NCBI RefSeq assembly: GCF_004917065.1
Contig: NZ_SSYA01000002.1
Location: 349,897-413,896 of the forward strand
Length of the DNA stretch: 64,000 nt
Direction of reading: 5' to 3'
Origin: Geomonas ferrireducens
Lineage (GTDB): Bacteria; Desulfobacterota; Desulfuromonadia; Geobacterales; Geobacteraceae
Shown: positions 1 to 11,234 of the stretch, in pieces
Layout: each line of letters opens with the position of its first letter
How positions within the stretch are numbered: the first letter of the stretch is position 1
Made by a program: the position numbers and the translations under genes
The notes under the pieces: generated by a model
The model's input: the letters and a program-made list of their open reading frames with translations, nothing else
Databases searched by the model: none
What the model was told of the DNA's origin: nothing

Positions 1-68
1 GGATAAAGGGGATCGAACCGGCGCCAGCGGGGATCATGCATAACTTCATCAAGTGGTACGTGGAATAG
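1..68 (+). CDS. C-terminal end of a peptide ABC transporter substrate-binding protein (partial)
   Basis: Only the last 21 codons and a TAG stop are in the window. The readable tail ends in NFIKWYVE. A tail of this kind is common on periplasmic oligopeptide or dipeptide binding proteins of the SBP_bac_5 family. Two matching permease genes follow on the same strand, which supports the call. The protein would deliver peptides, or possibly nickel or other substrates, to those permeases. The substrate cannot be told from this fragment. Confidence 0.5.
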   Translation, partial: IKGIEPAPAGIMHNFIKWYVE

Positions 69-90
69 GTGATTTAGGCGCCGTAGCGTC

Positions 91-181
91 CCCGCCCCCG
101 GAGGGGGAGGGACAGGGAGGGGGAACGCAGCGGCTCGATCAGGCTTCCCCCCTCCCGACCTCCCCCCTCCTGGGGGAGGGG
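91..181. repeat. GC-rich imperfect inverted repeat
   Basis: A G-rich arm at 100-123 faces a C-rich arm at 145-168, and a CCTCCTGGGGGAGG-type palindrome follows at about 166-180. The RNA would fold into a long GC hairpin between the binding-protein gene and dppB. It could damp read-through or protect a 3' end, as seen in other binding-protein transporters. It resembles the other GC-rich intergenic elements in this window at 2826, 10819, 14961 and 48684. Confidence 0.55.
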
Positions 182-236
182 CGCTTCTCACTGACAAATG
201 CAGCTGGGTGAAGAGCTTCGCTTCAACAAAAGGATT

Positions 237-1217
237 ATGGCCAACTACCTGATAAAACGTATTCTCATGCTGATCCCACTGCTTCTTGGGATCACGCTGA
301 TCACCTTCACGGTGATCCATCTCGCACCGGGCGAACCGGTGGAGATGCAGACGGCGATGAGCCCGAAAGTCTCGGCTCAGTCTCGGGCACGGCTGCGCGA
401 GTTCTACGGACTGGACAAGCCGCTGCACGTGCAGTACGGCAAGTGGCTCGGGAACCTCTCCCGGCTTGACTTCGGCCGCTCCTTCGCGCCGGACAACCGC
501 CCGGTGCTCGACAAGATCAAGGAAAGGATCCCGATCACCATCTCGCTCAACGTGATCGCGCTGATCCTCGAATTCGGCCTGGCACTTCCCATCGGCATCC
601 TGGCGGCGGTACACCGCGACACGCTGCTCGATCGCGCCATCTCGGTCTTCGTCTTCGTCGGTTTCGCCGTGCCGACCTTCTGGCTGGCGCTTCTCTGCAT
701 GTACTTCTTCGGGGTGAAGCTCTCCTGGCTCCCGATCTCCGGCATACACTCGCTCGGCAGCGAGCAACTCCCCTTTTTCGGGCGCGTTCTCGATCTCGCC
801 AAACACCTGGTGCTTCCCATCGCCATCGCCACCTTCGGGAGCCTTGCCGGGCTGTCGCGCTACATGCGCTCCACCATGATCGAGGTGCTTTCTCAGGACT
901 ACATCACCACCGCCCGCGCCAAGGGGGTGAAGGAGCGCGTGATCATCTACCGGCATGCCTTGAAGAACGCGCTTCTTCCGGTGATCACCCTGCTAGGCTT
1001 TTCGCTCCCCGCCCTGATCGGCGGCAGCGTCATCTTTGAGACGATTTTCTCCATCCCGGGGATGGGGCAGCTCTTCTACCAGGGCGTCATGGCACGCGAC
1101 TATCCGCTCGTCATGGGGATCCTGGTCATCGGCGCCTGCCTCACCCTGATCGGCAACCTCCTGGCCGACCTGAGTTACGCCTTCGCCGATCCCAGGATCA
1201 GGCACGGAAAGGGGTAG
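237..1217 (+). CDS. dppB: Peptide ABC transporter permease, DppB/OppB family
   Basis: This is an inner-membrane permease of 326 residues with about six hydrophobic segments, starting with a TM helix at residues 5-28. The EAA loop that docks the ATPase is visible at about 220-250, with ITTARAKGV followed by [10 protein letters not shown]. It would pair with the next gene to form the channel of a dipeptide/oligopeptide importer. An in-frame ATG lies 39 bases upstream at 198. The start at 237 is preferred because AAAGGA lies just before it and family members begin close to the first TM helix. The substrate is not determined, and the ATPase genes are not in the window. Confidence 0.88.
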   Translation: MANYLIKRILMLIPLLLGITLITFTVIHLAPGEPVEMQTAMSPKVSAQSRARLREFYGLDKPLHVQYGKWLGNLSRLDFGRSFAPDNRPVLDKIKERIPITISLNVIALILEFGLALPIGILAAVHRDTLLDRAISVFVFVGFAVPTFWLALLCMYFFGVKLSWLPISGIHSLGSEQLPFFGRVLDLAKHLVLPIAIATFGSLAGLSRYMRSTMIEVLSQDYITTARAKGVKERVIIYRHALKNALLPVITLLGFSLPALIGGSVIFETIFSIPGMGQLFYQGVMARDYPLVMGILVIGACLTLIGNLLADLSYAFADPRIRHGKG

Positions 1218-1250
1218 GGGATGCGGATATCGTCGCTTCATGGAGGGGGC

Positions 1251-2105
1251 ATGCGAGACAAGGTGAGCAGCCCGGCCAGGGAGTTTTGGGAGCGTTTCAC
1301 GACCAACCGCTTCGCGACCGCGGGACTCGTCATCATCGCGGTGCTTTTCCTGCTGTCTTTGGCGGCGGCTCTCGTGACGCCGTACAGCCCGGACACCATC
1401 GACGCGTGGCACGTGCTCCTGCCGCCGTCCGCGGACCATTGGTTCGGCACCGACGAGTTGGGGCGCGACGTCTTCACCCGCGTCGTCTACGGCGCGCGCG
1501 TCTCACTGAAGGTCGGTTTCGTCGCGGTCGGCATCGCCGTCGTGGTCGGTACGGTGGTGGGGCTCTTCGCCGGGTTCTACGGCGGCTGGATCGATTCGGT
1601 GCTGATGCGGGTCGTCGACATCATGCTCTGCTTTCCGACCTTTTTCCTGATCCTTGCCGTGATCGCCATGCTGGAGCCTTCCATCTGGTACATCATGGTT
1701 ATCATCGGGCTTACCGGATGGATGGGGGTTGCGCGTCTGGTGCGTGCCGAGGTTCTCTCCTTGAAGAGCCGCGATTTTATCCTGGCCGCCCGCGTGTTAG
1801 GGGCGTCGGATCTGCGCATCATCTTCCGTCATGTCCTCCCCAACGCGCTCTCGCCGGTGCTGGTTTCGGCGACGCTCGGTGTGGCAGGCGCCATACTCAC
1901 CGAGTCGGCACTTTCCTTCCTCGGCATCGGGGTGCAGCCGCCGACGCCCAGTTGGGGGAACATCCTGACCTCCGGCAAGGACTACATAGAATTCGCCTGG
2001 TGGCTTTCCCTTTTCCCGGGGCTCGCCATCCTGGTAACCGTGCTCTCCTACAACCTGGTAGGGGAGGGGATCCGCGACGCACTCGACCCGAGAAGGCGAG
2101 GCTAA
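1251..2105 (+). CDS. dppC: Peptide ABC transporter permease, DppC/OppC family
   Basis: This is the second permease of the importer, 284 residues. It has the short cytoplasmic N-terminus, first TM helix and HWFGTDELGRDVF segment typical of DppC/OppC. The EAA loop lies at about 174-205 (DFILAARVLGAS, then HVLPNALSPV). The start at 1251 has GGAGGGG a few bases upstream; an in-frame ATG at 1221 would add ten residues. It follows dppB by 33 bases, so the two are surely co-transcribed. No ATP-binding subunit follows; it may lie upstream of the window. Confidence 0.88.
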   Translation: MRDKVSSPAREFWERFTTNRFATAGLVIIAVLFLLSLAAALVTPYSPDTIDAWHVLLPPSADHWFGTDELGRDVFTRVVYGARVSLKVGFVAVGIAVVVGTVVGLFAGFYGGWIDSVLMRVVDIMLCFPTFFLILAVIAMLEPSIWYIMVIIGLTGWMGVARLVRAEVLSLKSRDFILAARVLGASDLRIIFRHVLPNALSPVLVSATLGVAGAILTESALSFLGIGVQPPTPSWGNILTSGKDYIEFAWWLSLFPGLAILVTVLSYNLVGEGIRDALDPRRRG

Positions 2106-2110
2106 CGGCC

Positions 2111-2235
2111 GTTCAACGTTCCGCGTTCTGCGTTCCACAAGTTGCCGTCTCGTGGCACTGTACGATTTGACTGCCGCCACGATGCAGGGGCGGACAAGGA
2201 AAGCCGTGGCGAACGTTGAACGCTGAACGTTGAAC
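2111..2235. repeat. GTTCAACGTT-type short repeats
   Basis: GTTCAACGTT and GCGTTC units at 2111-2136 face AACGTTGAAC units at 2211-2235 in opposite orientation. More units occur after the next gene at 2771-2804, so gene 2258-2770 is flanked by the same low-complexity motif. A related GTTCTACG string sits at 16258-16292. Confidence 0.5.
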
Positions 2236-2257
2236 ATCTTTAGAGAAAGAGGTGCAC

Positions 2258-2770
2258 ATGGCAGAATTTTGCGAAGAGGCATTTGACGTATTGAAGGTCG
2301 ATAAAAGGGATTACGTTCCGACCACCCTCGAGGATGAGGTGCGGGTCGACAAACTGGTCAGCGACCTGCTGCACCGTTTTTACGAGGAGATCCAGCAGAC
2401 GGGCATGTCGCCGGAACAGGCGACGGCACTGGCCGGCGCCGCCGATTACTTCACCCGCGATTTTGTCGTCTCCATCAAGCAGCGCAGCATCTTCGACGAG
2501 CGTGCGGGGATCGTGCGTCAGTTCGCCGGCAACTGGTACATCGTCAACACCATGGAGCCGCTCATCGACGAGATCGAGGGTTACCTTGCCGGGGTCCGCG
2601 AGTTCTACCGTTTCCTTTACGGGCACCAGTTGATCTCGCTCAAGTTCCTCCAGGCCATCGAGGCTGAATGCTCGGAACTCGACTACTACGCCGGGCGCAT
2701 CGAGAGCTTCTGGGATATCGTCGGGGACGGGTATCTCACCTGGGAGAAGGAGTGCACGCTTAAGGACTAG
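2258..2770 (+). CDS. Conserved hypothetical acidic protein
   Basis: The product is a soluble acidic protein of 170 residues with no signal peptide or TM helix. It is predicted to be mostly helical. I do not recognise the family. The ATG at 2258 has AGAGG five bases upstream; an in-frame GTG at 2252 is less likely. The gene stands alone between two blocks of GTTCAACGTT repeats, so it is probably its own transcription unit. No catalytic motif or cysteine pair suggests a function. Confidence 0.6.
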   Translation: MAEFCEEAFDVLKVDKRDYVPTTLEDEVRVDKLVSDLLHRFYEEIQQTGMSPEQATALAGAADYFTRDFVVSIKQRSIFDERAGIVRQFAGNWYIVNTMEPLIDEIEGYLAGVREFYRFLYGHQLISLKFLQAIEAECSELDYYAGRIESFWDIVGDGYLTWEKECTLKD

Positions 2771-2804
2771 AACCCGTTCAACCTTCAACGTTCAACGTTG
2801 AAAC
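2771..2804. repeat. GTTCAACGTT-type short repeat
   Basis: It holds three overlapping GTTCAACNTT units followed by CAACGTTGAA, directly after the stop codon of the preceding gene. It is the partner of the block at 2111-2235. Confidence 0.5.
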
Positions 2805-2825
2805 CTTGCTCCGATTGGCAAAATC

Positions 2826-2887
2826 CTCCCCTCCCTCCGGGCCTTCGCCCACCGTAGGGCTTCGGTCCGCAGGCGGGAGAGGGGGGC
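2826..2887. repeat. Dispersed palindromic element, copy A
   Basis: It has the order CTCCCCTCCCTC, GGGCCTTCGCCCACCGTAGG, CTTCGGTCCGCAGGCGGGAG, then AGGGGGG. The outer CCCTCC and GGGAGAGGG arms pair, and GGGCCTTCGCCC forms a small inner hairpin. The element at 10819-10877 has nearly the same core, so this is a repeated element and not a simple terminator. Confidence 0.7.
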
Positions 2888-2968
2888 ACGGTGGTGACCA
2901 TAAAAACGTCCTGACCAGCCGACCTCTTCATCGCTCTCGCTACTCAACACTCACGGAGCCCATGCCGT

Positions 2969-4345
2969 TTGAAAGACCTAATCGCCAAAGTCCGCAACCA
3001 AAACCTCTTCTCCACCGGTGAAACCGTGGTGGTCGCGGTCTCGGGCGGCGCCGACTCGGTGGCTCTCCTCGATATCCTCACCCGGCTCGATACTGAACGC
3101 CTGAAACTCATCGTCGCCCACCTGAACCACTGCCTCAGAGGCGCGGAATCAAACGAAGACGAACGCTTCGTTGCCGACCTCGCCGCCCGCTACCATATCC
3201 CTTTCCTATCGATACGGGTCGATGTCGCCTCGTTCGCCGCTGCGGAAGGGCTTTCCCTTGAAGACGCCGGACGTCAGGCACGCTACGCATTTTTCCGCGA
3301 GGTCGCCCGCCGTCACGGCGCGACCAGCATCGCCTTGGCCCACCACATGGACGACCAGGCCGAGACGGTGCTGATCCGCCTCTTGCGCGGCTCCGGCGGC
3401 GCCGGGCTGAGCGCCATGGCTGCGGTCGGCGACAACATGCTGAAACGGCCGCTCCTGAAAGTAACCCGCGCCGAGCTTGAGCGTTACTTGACAGAACACG
3501 GCCTAAGCTGGCGCACCGACTCGACTAATGCGGACACCGCGATCCTGCGCAACAGCATCCGCCACGAGCTGATCCCACTGCTTAAAAAGTACAACCCCAA
3601 GGTGACCGAGCGACTCGCCGCCACTGCGGAAATCCTCGCCTCGGACGAGGAACTCCTCGAGCAGCTGACCGACGAGACCTTCGCGCGGTTGGCCCGCAGT
3701 GAGGATGAAAGCGTCCGCCTGGGGATCGCCTCCCTGCTCGGCGAACGCCGCGGCCTGCGTCTGCGCCTGTACCGTCACGCGCTGCGCGAACTGCGCGGAG
3801 ACCTCATGCGCATCGCGCTGGCGCACCTCGAGGCGATCGACCGCCTCGTCGCCTCCAGTCGCCCCAACGCGAGCTTAAACCTCCCGGACGATCTGCGTGT
3901 CGAGCGCAGCTACGACGAACTTCGCTTCACCTCGGTAACGAAGCCGATCGAGCAGAGATGGGAAGTGGCGATTTCGGGGGAGGGGAACCACCCCTTGCCG
4001 AACGGCATGACGCTCAGCGTGCAGCGGGTGCCACGGCCTGCCGACCTCGTTACCGGTTCTGAGAAGATCGCTTACGTGTCGGCGGAAGCTGCACCTTTTC
4101 CATGGCTTGTGCGCCCTTTTGCGGCCGGTGACCGCTTCACCCCAATGGGGCTGAACGGCTCACAGAAGGTGAAGGAGCTCTTCATCAACAAGAAACTCCC
4201 GCCGCACGAGCGCAGCAGGGTGCCGCTTGTTTTCAGCGCAGGGGATGTCATCTGGGTAGCCGGCGTGAGAGTTGCCGAGAAGGGACGGGTAAAACCCGCA
4301 GCTGACGCGGTTTTGCGTTTGGAAATTCTTGAAATTACACCTTAA
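2969..4345 (+). CDS. tilS: tRNA(Ile)-lysidine synthase
   Basis: TilS adds lysine to C34 of the tRNA-Ile CAU anticodon using ATP, which switches it from methionine to isoleucine decoding. It is essential in most bacteria. The PP-loop SGGADS lies at residues 25-30 near the N-terminus, followed by HLNHCLRG and an AHHMDDQAET segment. The C-terminal TilS domain carries RPFAAGDRFTPMG at about 375. At 458 residues it has the full two-domain length. The start is TTG at 2969 with GGAG ten bases upstream; the ATG at 2962 is out of frame. It is followed by ftsH, a common neighbour in many bacteria. Confidence 0.95.
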   Translation: MKDLIAKVRNQNLFSTGETVVVAVSGGADSVALLDILTRLDTERLKLIVAHLNHCLRGAESNEDERFVADLAARYHIPFLSIRVDVASFAAAEGLSLEDAGRQARYAFFREVARRHGATSIALAHHMDDQAETVLIRLLRGSGGAGLSAMAAVGDNMLKRPLLKVTRAELERYLTEHGLSWRTDSTNADTAILRNSIRHELIPLLKKYNPKVTERLAATAEILASDEELLEQLTDETFARLARSEDESVRLGIASLLGERRGLRLRLYRHALRELRGDLMRIALAHLEAIDRLVASSRPNASLNLPDDLRVERSYDELRFTSVTKPIEQRWEVAISGEGNHPLPNGMTLSVQRVPRPADLVTGSEKIAYVSAEAAPFPWLVRPFAAGDRFTPMGLNGSQKVKELFINKKLPPHERSRVPLVFSAGDVIWVAGVRVAEKGRVKPAADAVLRLEILEITP

Positions 4346-4523
4346 AGCTCTTGTCAACCTGCACCCTTTATGGTAATCCTTTTTACTCATTTGAATGCTT
4401 TTTCTTTCTTTCTCATAAATGCTTGGCATAAGACGAACTTCAACCTCGCGGCCCGTGCTATGTATCAACGGCAAACACTGACAGTACACGGGGTTGCGGC
4501 ACACCGATTAATCGGGAGGAAAC

Positions 4524-6362
<1,839 letters not shown>

Positions 6363-6364
6363 CG

Positions 6365-7198
6365 ATGCAGATTCAGAAGTGGGAACTTTCCCGACGCACC
6401 CTGTCCCTGGAGCGTCCGCAGATCATGGGCATCCTGAACGTGACTCCGGACTCCTTCTCGGACGGGGGGCGCTTCTTCTCCCTTGAGAGGGCCGTGGACC
6501 GGGCCCGCGAGATGGAGCGAGAGGGTGCCGACATCATCGATATCGGCGGCGAAAGCACCCGGCCCAATGCCCCCGCGGTAAGCCTGCAGGAGGAACTGGA
6601 CCGGGTGATTCCCGTTATAGAGGCCCTCAAAGGTAACATCTCCGTCCCCATCTCCATAGATACCTACAAGGCGGGGGTCGCGAAGGCCGCCTGTGCCGCC
6701 GGCGCCGAGATCGTTAACGACGTCACCGGCCTCATGTTCGATCCGGAGATGGCCGCCGTCGTGGCCGAATCCGACGCGGGAGTGGTGGTCATGCACACCC
6801 GCGGCATGCCCGACACCATGCAGAAGGACACGAACTACGATGACCTGATCGCCGACGTGAAGGAATACCTGGCAGGCTCCATCGACATCGCTCGACGGGC
6901 GGGGGTTGCCGCGGGGCGCATCGTCGTCGATCCGGGGCTCGGCTTCGGCAAGAGCGTCCAGGGGAACCTGGAATTGATCAAACGGCTTGAGGAATTCCAG
7001 CCGCTTGGCTGTCCGATCCTGGTCGGCCTATCCCGGAAGTCGTTCATCGGAACGGTCACGGGACGAGAGCAAGGAGAGAGGATCTTCGGCACGGCAGCCG
7101 CGGTCGTCATGTCGATCGCGCACGGAGCCGCTATCATACGGGTTCATGACGTGGCAGCCATGAGGGATGTCGCCGTCATGACGCGGGCGCTCATGTAA
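6365..7198 (+). CDS. folP: Dihydropteroate synthase
   Basis: DHPS joins p-aminobenzoate to dihydropterin pyrophosphate in folate synthesis and is the sulfonamide target. The 277-residue protein carries the signatures IMGILNVTPDSFSDGG at about 20-35 and DIGGESTRP, plus the GFGK segment late in the TIM barrel. The ATG at 6365 is two bases after the ftsH stop. It is followed by cdaA, giving an ftsH-folP-cdaA-cdaR-glmM order. Confidence 0.96.
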   Translation: MQIQKWELSRRTLSLERPQIMGILNVTPDSFSDGGRFFSLERAVDRAREMEREGADIIDIGGESTRPNAPAVSLQEELDRVIPVIEALKGNISVPISIDTYKAGVAKAACAAGAEIVNDVTGLMFDPEMAAVVAESDAGVVVMHTRGMPDTMQKDTNYDDLIADVKEYLAGSIDIARRAGVAAGRIVVDPGLGFGKSVQGNLELIKRLEEFQPLGCPILVGLSRKSFIGTVTGREQGERIFGTAAAVVMSIAHGAAIIRVHDVAAMRDVAVMTRALM

Positions 7199-7244
7199 CC
7201 CGCAGGCCCGACAAACCGGAAGCGCTGCTTCCCGACCGGTGCGG

Positions 7245-8003
7245 ATGAATTCATTCCTGCAAAACATAGGCATACTGCGGGACCTCCTGGACCTGTCGCT
7301 CGCGATACTGATCGTCTCCAGGCTGGCGCGACTCCTCAAGGGGGTGCTCGCGCTGCGCATCCTCGCCATCCTTTCGGCACTCGTGGCCCTTCATCTCCTG
7401 GCGCGCTTTTTCTCCCTGCAGACCGTCCGGCTCATCATCGACCTGATCCTGGCCTCTTCCGTTGTCGGCCTCGCGGTCATCTTCCAGACCGACATCCGCA
7501 GGGCCTTCGCAACGCTGACCAGAAGCCGCACCGAAAAGGACGTCGAGATGTCCGACGTCATCGACGAGCTCGTCTTCGCCGTGGCCGGGCTTGCGCAGAA
7601 AAAGATCGGGGCGCTCATCGTCATCGAGCGCGCCATCTCGGTGGACAGCTACCTTGCCGTCGGAACCGATATCGACGCCAAGGTGACCAGCGAGCTGATC
7701 TCCTCGATCTTCCTGCCGTATTCGCCTATTCACGACGGTGCCGTGATCATCCAGCACGGCAAGCTGACCAAGGCGGGGTGCTTCCTGCCGCTCACCCAGA
7801 ACCTTGAGGTGAACAAAGCCCTTGGGACCAGGCACCGCGCCGCCATCGGCCTCTCCGAGTTGGTCGACGCCCTTGTCGTCGTGGTATCCGAGGAGACCGG
7901 GACCGCCTCGGTGGTGGTGGGGGGAAAGAAGACCGACGTGGTAGACATGCCGTCCCTGGGCAAGACGCTTAGAAGGCTCGTCGAGCCGAGGTGGCTCAAA
8001 TGA
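7245..8003 (+). CDS. cdaA: Diadenylate cyclase CdaA (c-di-AMP synthase)
   Basis: CdaA makes c-di-AMP from two ATP at the inner membrane. The 252 residues begin with three hydrophobic segments (about 8-75), followed by the DAC domain. The two catalytic motifs are intact: DGA at about 164-166 within HDGAVII, and RHR at about 196-198 within GTRHRAAIG. The ATG at 7245 is chosen; an in-frame GTG at 7239 is possible and neither has a strong ribosome binding site. The gene overlaps cdaR by four bases. The pairing with cdaR and glmM is the same as in Firmicutes, where c-di-AMP controls osmolyte and wall homeostasis. Confidence 0.95.
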   Translation: MNSFLQNIGILRDLLDLSLAILIVSRLARLLKGVLALRILAILSALVALHLLARFFSLQTVRLIIDLILASSVVGLAVIFQTDIRRAFATLTRSRTEKDVEMSDVIDELVFAVAGLAQKKIGALIVIERAISVDSYLAVGTDIDAKVTSELISSIFLPYSPIHDGAVIIQHGKLTKAGCFLPLTQNLEVNKALGTRHRAAIGLSELVDALVVVVSEETGTASVVVGGKKTDVVDMPSLGKTLRRLVEPRWLK

Positions 8004-8395
8004 CGACCATGCACGCAAGAGGGCATGAATGGCTGAAAGGGGTCAAGGCGCTTTCCGTGCTGCTGGCCGTCCTGATCTGGCTCAGCGTGATCGTCGAGCG
8101 ACCCGGGGAGATGGTGCTCACCGTTCCCGTCGGCCTTGATCGCATGCCGCCGGGGCTGCAGCTTGACGGGGTGGCGCCAGCCGAGGCGGAGGTCGTTGTC
8201 TCCGGGCCGCGGATTCTATTGTTCCTGCTGCCATTTCACCAGACCCGTCTCAGGATCGATCTGACCGGCGCCAATGCGGGGCAGCAGCAGATCTCGCTGA
8301 AGGATGGCCTTTTCGATCTTGATCCGGAGATCAAAGTGGTTCACGTCGCCCCCGCGACGGTAACCATCGCGCTTACCAGCAGGGAACAGAAGTAG
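8000..8395 (+). CDS. cdaR: YbbR-domain protein, likely regulator of CdaA
   Basis: The protein of 131 residues has one N-terminal TM helix (about 15-32) and one YbbR-like domain facing outward. In Firmicutes, CdaR has several YbbR repeats and modulates CdaA activity; this one is short, with room for one repeat. The ATGA overlap with cdaA suggests translational coupling. The role is inferred from gene order and domain. It could instead be a YbbR protein with another partner. Confidence 0.82.
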   Translation: MTTMHARGHEWLKGVKALSVLLAVLIWLSVIVERPGEMVLTVPVGLDRMPPGLQLDGVAPAEAEVVVSGPRILLFLLPFHQTRLRIDLTGANAGQQQISLKDGLFDLDPEIKVVHVAPATVTIALTSREQK

Positions 8396-8434
8396 GGCTG
8401 TTTTTAGACTGACTATTTTTACGAGGTGAAGAGA

Positions 8435-9799
8435 ATGAAGAAACTTTTCGGTACCGACGGGGTCCGCGGTGTGGCCAACGTCTACCCGATGACGGCGGAG
8501 ATGGCGATGCAGATCGGCCGCGCCGCCGCCTACATATTCAAAAACGGCAAGAAACGCCACCGCATCGTCATCGGCAAGGACACCCGTCTTTCCGGCTACA
8601 TGCTCGAAAGCGCGCTCATGGCAGGCATCTGCTCCATGGGCGTCGACGTTCTCTTGGTCGGCCCGCTACCGACGCCGGGCATCGCCAACATCACCTCCTC
8701 GATGCGTGCCGATGCGGGTGTCGTGATCTCCGCCTCGCACAACCCGTTCGAGGACAACGGCATCAAGTTCTTCTCGAGCGACGGTTTCAAGCTGCCGGAC
8801 GAGACCGAGCTGATGATCGAGGACCTGATCTTCTCGAAACGCATCGACTCCCTGCGCCCGACCGCCAAAGAGGTCGGCAAGGCGTACCGCATCGACGACG
8901 CGCAGGGGCGCTTCGTCGTCTTCCTGAAGAGCACCTTCCCGAAGGATCTCGACCTCTCCGGGCTGAAGATCGTTCTCGACTGCGCCAACGGTGCCGCGTA
9001 CAAGGTCGCCCCGGCGGTATTCGAGGAGCTTGGCGCCGAGGTGATAACGATTGGCGTGAAGCCCAACGGCACCAACATCAACGCTGACTGCGGCTCGCTG
9101 CACCCCGAGGTGATGAGCGAGGCGGTGAAGCAGCATGGCGCAGACCTCGGCATCGCGCTCGACGGCGACGCGGACCGCGTCATCTTCGTCGACGAGTACG
9201 GCAACGTGGTGGACGGCGACAAGATCATGGCCGTCTGCGGGACTGAGATGATCCGTCAGGGGACTCTGAAGCAGAACACCCTGGTCGCAACCGTGATGAG
9301 CAACATGGGGCTCGATATCGCCATGAAGCGCGCCGGCGGTGAGGTGATCAAGACCGCAGTCGGTGACCGCTATGTCGTGGAGGAGATGCTGAAAGGTGGC
9401 TACAACCTGGGCGGCGAGCAGTCCGGCCACATGATCTTCCTCGACCACAACACGACCGGCGACGGCATCCTCTCGGCACTGCAGGTGCTCGCCATCATGC
9501 AGCGCCGCCAAAAGCGCCTCTCCGAGCTCGCCCTCGTCATGCACTCCCTGCCCCAGGTGCTCGTGAACGTGCGCCTTTCGCAGAAGACGGACGTGATGCA
9601 GGTCCCCGAGATCGCGAACCTCGTGAACGACGTAGAGGGTAGGCTGAAAGGGGAGGGTAGGGTGCTGATCCGGTGGTCCGGCACCGAGCCCCTTTTGCGC
9701 ATCATGCTCGAAGGGGACGACGAGACGAAAATTCGCAACTGGGCCAACGAGATAGCCGAAACCGCGGCGTCGGCCCTGGGAGGAGAGAACCGTGGCTAA
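8435..9799 (+). CDS. glmM: Phosphoglucosamine mutase
   Basis: GlmM converts glucosamine-6-phosphate to glucosamine-1-phosphate for UDP-GlcNAc and peptidoglycan. The 454-residue protein has the phosphoserine loop [12 protein letters not shown] with the active serine near residue 101, and the metal loop DGDADR at about 243-248. The phosphate-binding loop [10 protein letters not shown] is near the C-terminus. The ATG at 8435 has GAGGTG six bases upstream; an in-frame GTG lies at 8426. Its place next to cdaA fits known c-di-AMP control of GlmM in Gram-positive bacteria, which is only inference here. Confidence 0.97.
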   Translation: MKKLFGTDGVRGVANVYPMTAEMAMQIGRAAAYIFKNGKKRHRIVIGKDTRLSGYMLESALMAGICSMGVDVLLVGPLPTPGIANITSSMRADAGVVISASHNPFEDNGIKFFSSDGFKLPDETELMIEDLIFSKRIDSLRPTAKEVGKAYRIDDAQGRFVVFLKSTFPKDLDLSGLKIVLDCANGAAYKVAPAVFEELGAEVITIGVKPNGTNINADCGSLHPEVMSEAVKQHGADLGIALDGDADRVIFVDEYGNVVDGDKIMAVCGTEMIRQGTLKQNTLVATVMSNMGLDIAMKRAGGEVIKTAVGDRYVVEEMLKGGYNLGGEQSGHMIFLDHNTTGDGILSALQVLAIMQRRQKRLSELALVMHSLPQVLVNVRLSQKTDVMQVPEIANLVNDVEGRLKGEGRVLIRWSGTEPLLRIMLEGDDETKIRNWANEIAETAASALGGENRG

Positions 9800-10511
9800 A
9801 CTGGGCGTCAACGTCGATCATGTAGCGACTCTGAGGCAGGCAAGGGGCGGGAGTGAGCCCGATCCGGTCGCGGCCGCGGCCATTGCCGAACTGGCGGGCG
9901 CCGACGGCATCACCATCCACCTGCGCGAGGACAGACGGCACATCCAGGATCGTGATCTAAAGATCATGCGCCAGACCGTGCAGACCAAGCTGAACCTGGA
10001 AATGGCGGCAACCGACGAGATGATCGCCATCGCCCTCGCGGTGAAGCCGGAGTGCTGCACCCTGGTCCCCGAGAAGCGGGCTGAGCTTACCACCGAAGGG
10101 GGGCTCGACGTCCGGATCCACCAGGAAGCGTTGAAGGTCGCCATAGAGAAGCTGCAGGCGGGAGGCATCATCGTGAGCCTCTTCATCGATCCCGATCCCG
10201 ACCAGATCAAGGTCGCCAACAAGATCGGCGCCGATTACATCGAGATCCACACCGGTTCCTTCGCCGATGCGCCCACCTGGAAAGAAGAGGAGCAGGAGCT
10301 GATCAAGATCGAGAACGCGGTGAAGCTCGCGCGTAAGCTCGACCTCGGCGTCAACGCCGGACACGGCCTAAACTACACCAACGTGAAGAAGGTAGCCGCG
10401 ATCGGCGGCATCGAGGAATTCAACATCGGCCACTCCATCATGTCGCGCGCCATCCTGGTCGGTCTCGACCGCGCCGTGCGTGATATGTCCGAACTGGTCC
10501 GCTACTCATAA
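9792..10511 (+). CDS. pdxJ: Pyridoxine 5'-phosphate synthase
   Basis: PdxJ condenses 3-amino-2-oxopropyl phosphate with deoxyxylulose phosphate to give pyridoxine 5'-phosphate in the DXP-dependent vitamin B6 route. The 239 residues show the N-terminal [17 protein letters not shown] signature, HLREDRRHI, and GHGLNYTNV near the C-terminus. The start is GTG at 9792, overlapping the glmM end by eight bases, so the two are translationally linked. Confidence 0.97.
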   Translation: MAKLGVNVDHVATLRQARGGSEPDPVAAAAIAELAGADGITIHLREDRRHIQDRDLKIMRQTVQTKLNLEMAATDEMIAIALAVKPECCTLVPEKRAELTTEGGLDVRIHQEALKVAIEKLQAGGIIVSLFIDPDPDQIKVANKIGADYIEIHTGSFADAPTWKEEEQELIKIENAVKLARKLDLGVNAGHGLNYTNVKKVAAIGGIEEFNIGHSIMSRAILVGLDRAVRDMSELVRYS

Positions 10512-10521
10512 GGAGACAGTC

Positions 10522-10803
10522 ATGGCAAGAGCAAAAGCGCGTCACATACTGGTGGAAACCGAGGCCGAGTGTCTCGCACTCAAGGAAAAGATCGAAGCGG
10601 GTGCCGACTTTGCCGAGGTCGCAAGGGCGCACTCCCTTTGCCCGTCCGGCAACCAGGGGGGACTTCTCGGAGAGTTCGGGCCCGGCCAGATGGTCGAGGA
10701 GTTCGACAAGGTGGTCTTCAGCGGCGAAGTGGGGAAGGTGCTCGGCCCGGTGCGCACGCAGTTTGGCTACCACCTGATCGAGATCACCAGCCGCACTGCG
10801 TAA
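10522..10803 (+). CDS. Parvulin-type peptidyl-prolyl isomerase, minimal form
   Basis: This 93-residue protein is a bare rotamase domain like E. coli PpiC, with no signal peptide, so it acts in the cytoplasm. The fold markers are ARHILVETEAEC at the N-terminus, GADFAEVARAHSLCPSG, GGLLGEFGPGQMVEEFD and FGYHLIEI at the end. It has a clean AAGGAGA ribosome binding site ten bases after pdxJ and is probably the last gene of that operon; a repeat element follows. Its clients are unknown. Confidence 0.9.
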   Translation: MARAKARHILVETEAECLALKEKIEAGADFAEVARAHSLCPSGNQGGLLGEFGPGQMVEEFDKVVFSGEVGKVLGPVRTQFGYHLIEITSRTA

Positions 10804-10818
10804 GGCTTTTCGCGTGCA

Positions 10819-10877
10819 CCCCTCTCCCTCAGGGCCTTCGCCCACCGTAGGCTACGGTCCGCAGGCGGGAGAGGGGG
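10819..10877. repeat. Dispersed palindromic element, copy B
   Basis: It carries the same core as copy A at 2826: CCCTCTCCCTC, then GGGCCTTCGCCCACCGTAGG, then GGTCCGCAGGCGGGAGAGGG. It differs from copy A by a few bases in the middle. It lies between two + strand genes and could act as a transcript-end hairpin. Confidence 0.7.
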
Positions 10878-10939
10878 ATAGTCATCGTTTGCGGCCTCGT
10901 TGGATGAACCCGGATCACCTGCGACACGGAGGAAATTAG

Positions 10940-11200
10940 ATGGCAGAGAAGCAATCCCTGGGAAGCCTCATCTTCAGCGCACCTTTCCTGCTCGGCCTGG
11001 TCGGGGTCGGCTGCATGATCTACGGAGTCGCCGAAGGGTTCAAGGTAATGCAGTTCTTCTTCGGGGTCTGCATCGTCCTCGGGAGTTTGGCCCTGCACTG
11101 CATCAGGAAGAAGGACTGGGACGCCCACTGGAAGGAAATGGACCAGATCCGCGAGGCCCACGAGAAGAGAATGGCCGAAGAGGCTGAGAAAAAGAAATAG
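10940..11200 (+). CDS. Small membrane protein of unknown function
   Basis: It has 86 residues with two TM helices, about 9-27 and 32-52, and a charged cytoplasmic tail (HWKEMDQIREAHEKRM) ending in EKKK. The tail may form a coiled coil. GGAGGAAATT precedes the ATG. I do not recognise a family. It could be an accessory subunit or a small scaffold; the neighbours do not decide this. Confidence 0.65.
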   Translation: MAEKQSLGSLIFSAPFLLGLVGVGCMIYGVAEGFKVMQFFFGVCIVLGSLALHCIRKKDWDAHWKEMDQIREAHEKRMAEEAEKKK

Positions 11201-11234
11201 CCGTCCCTTCCCATTTTTTGTCCGGCAGGTGAAC

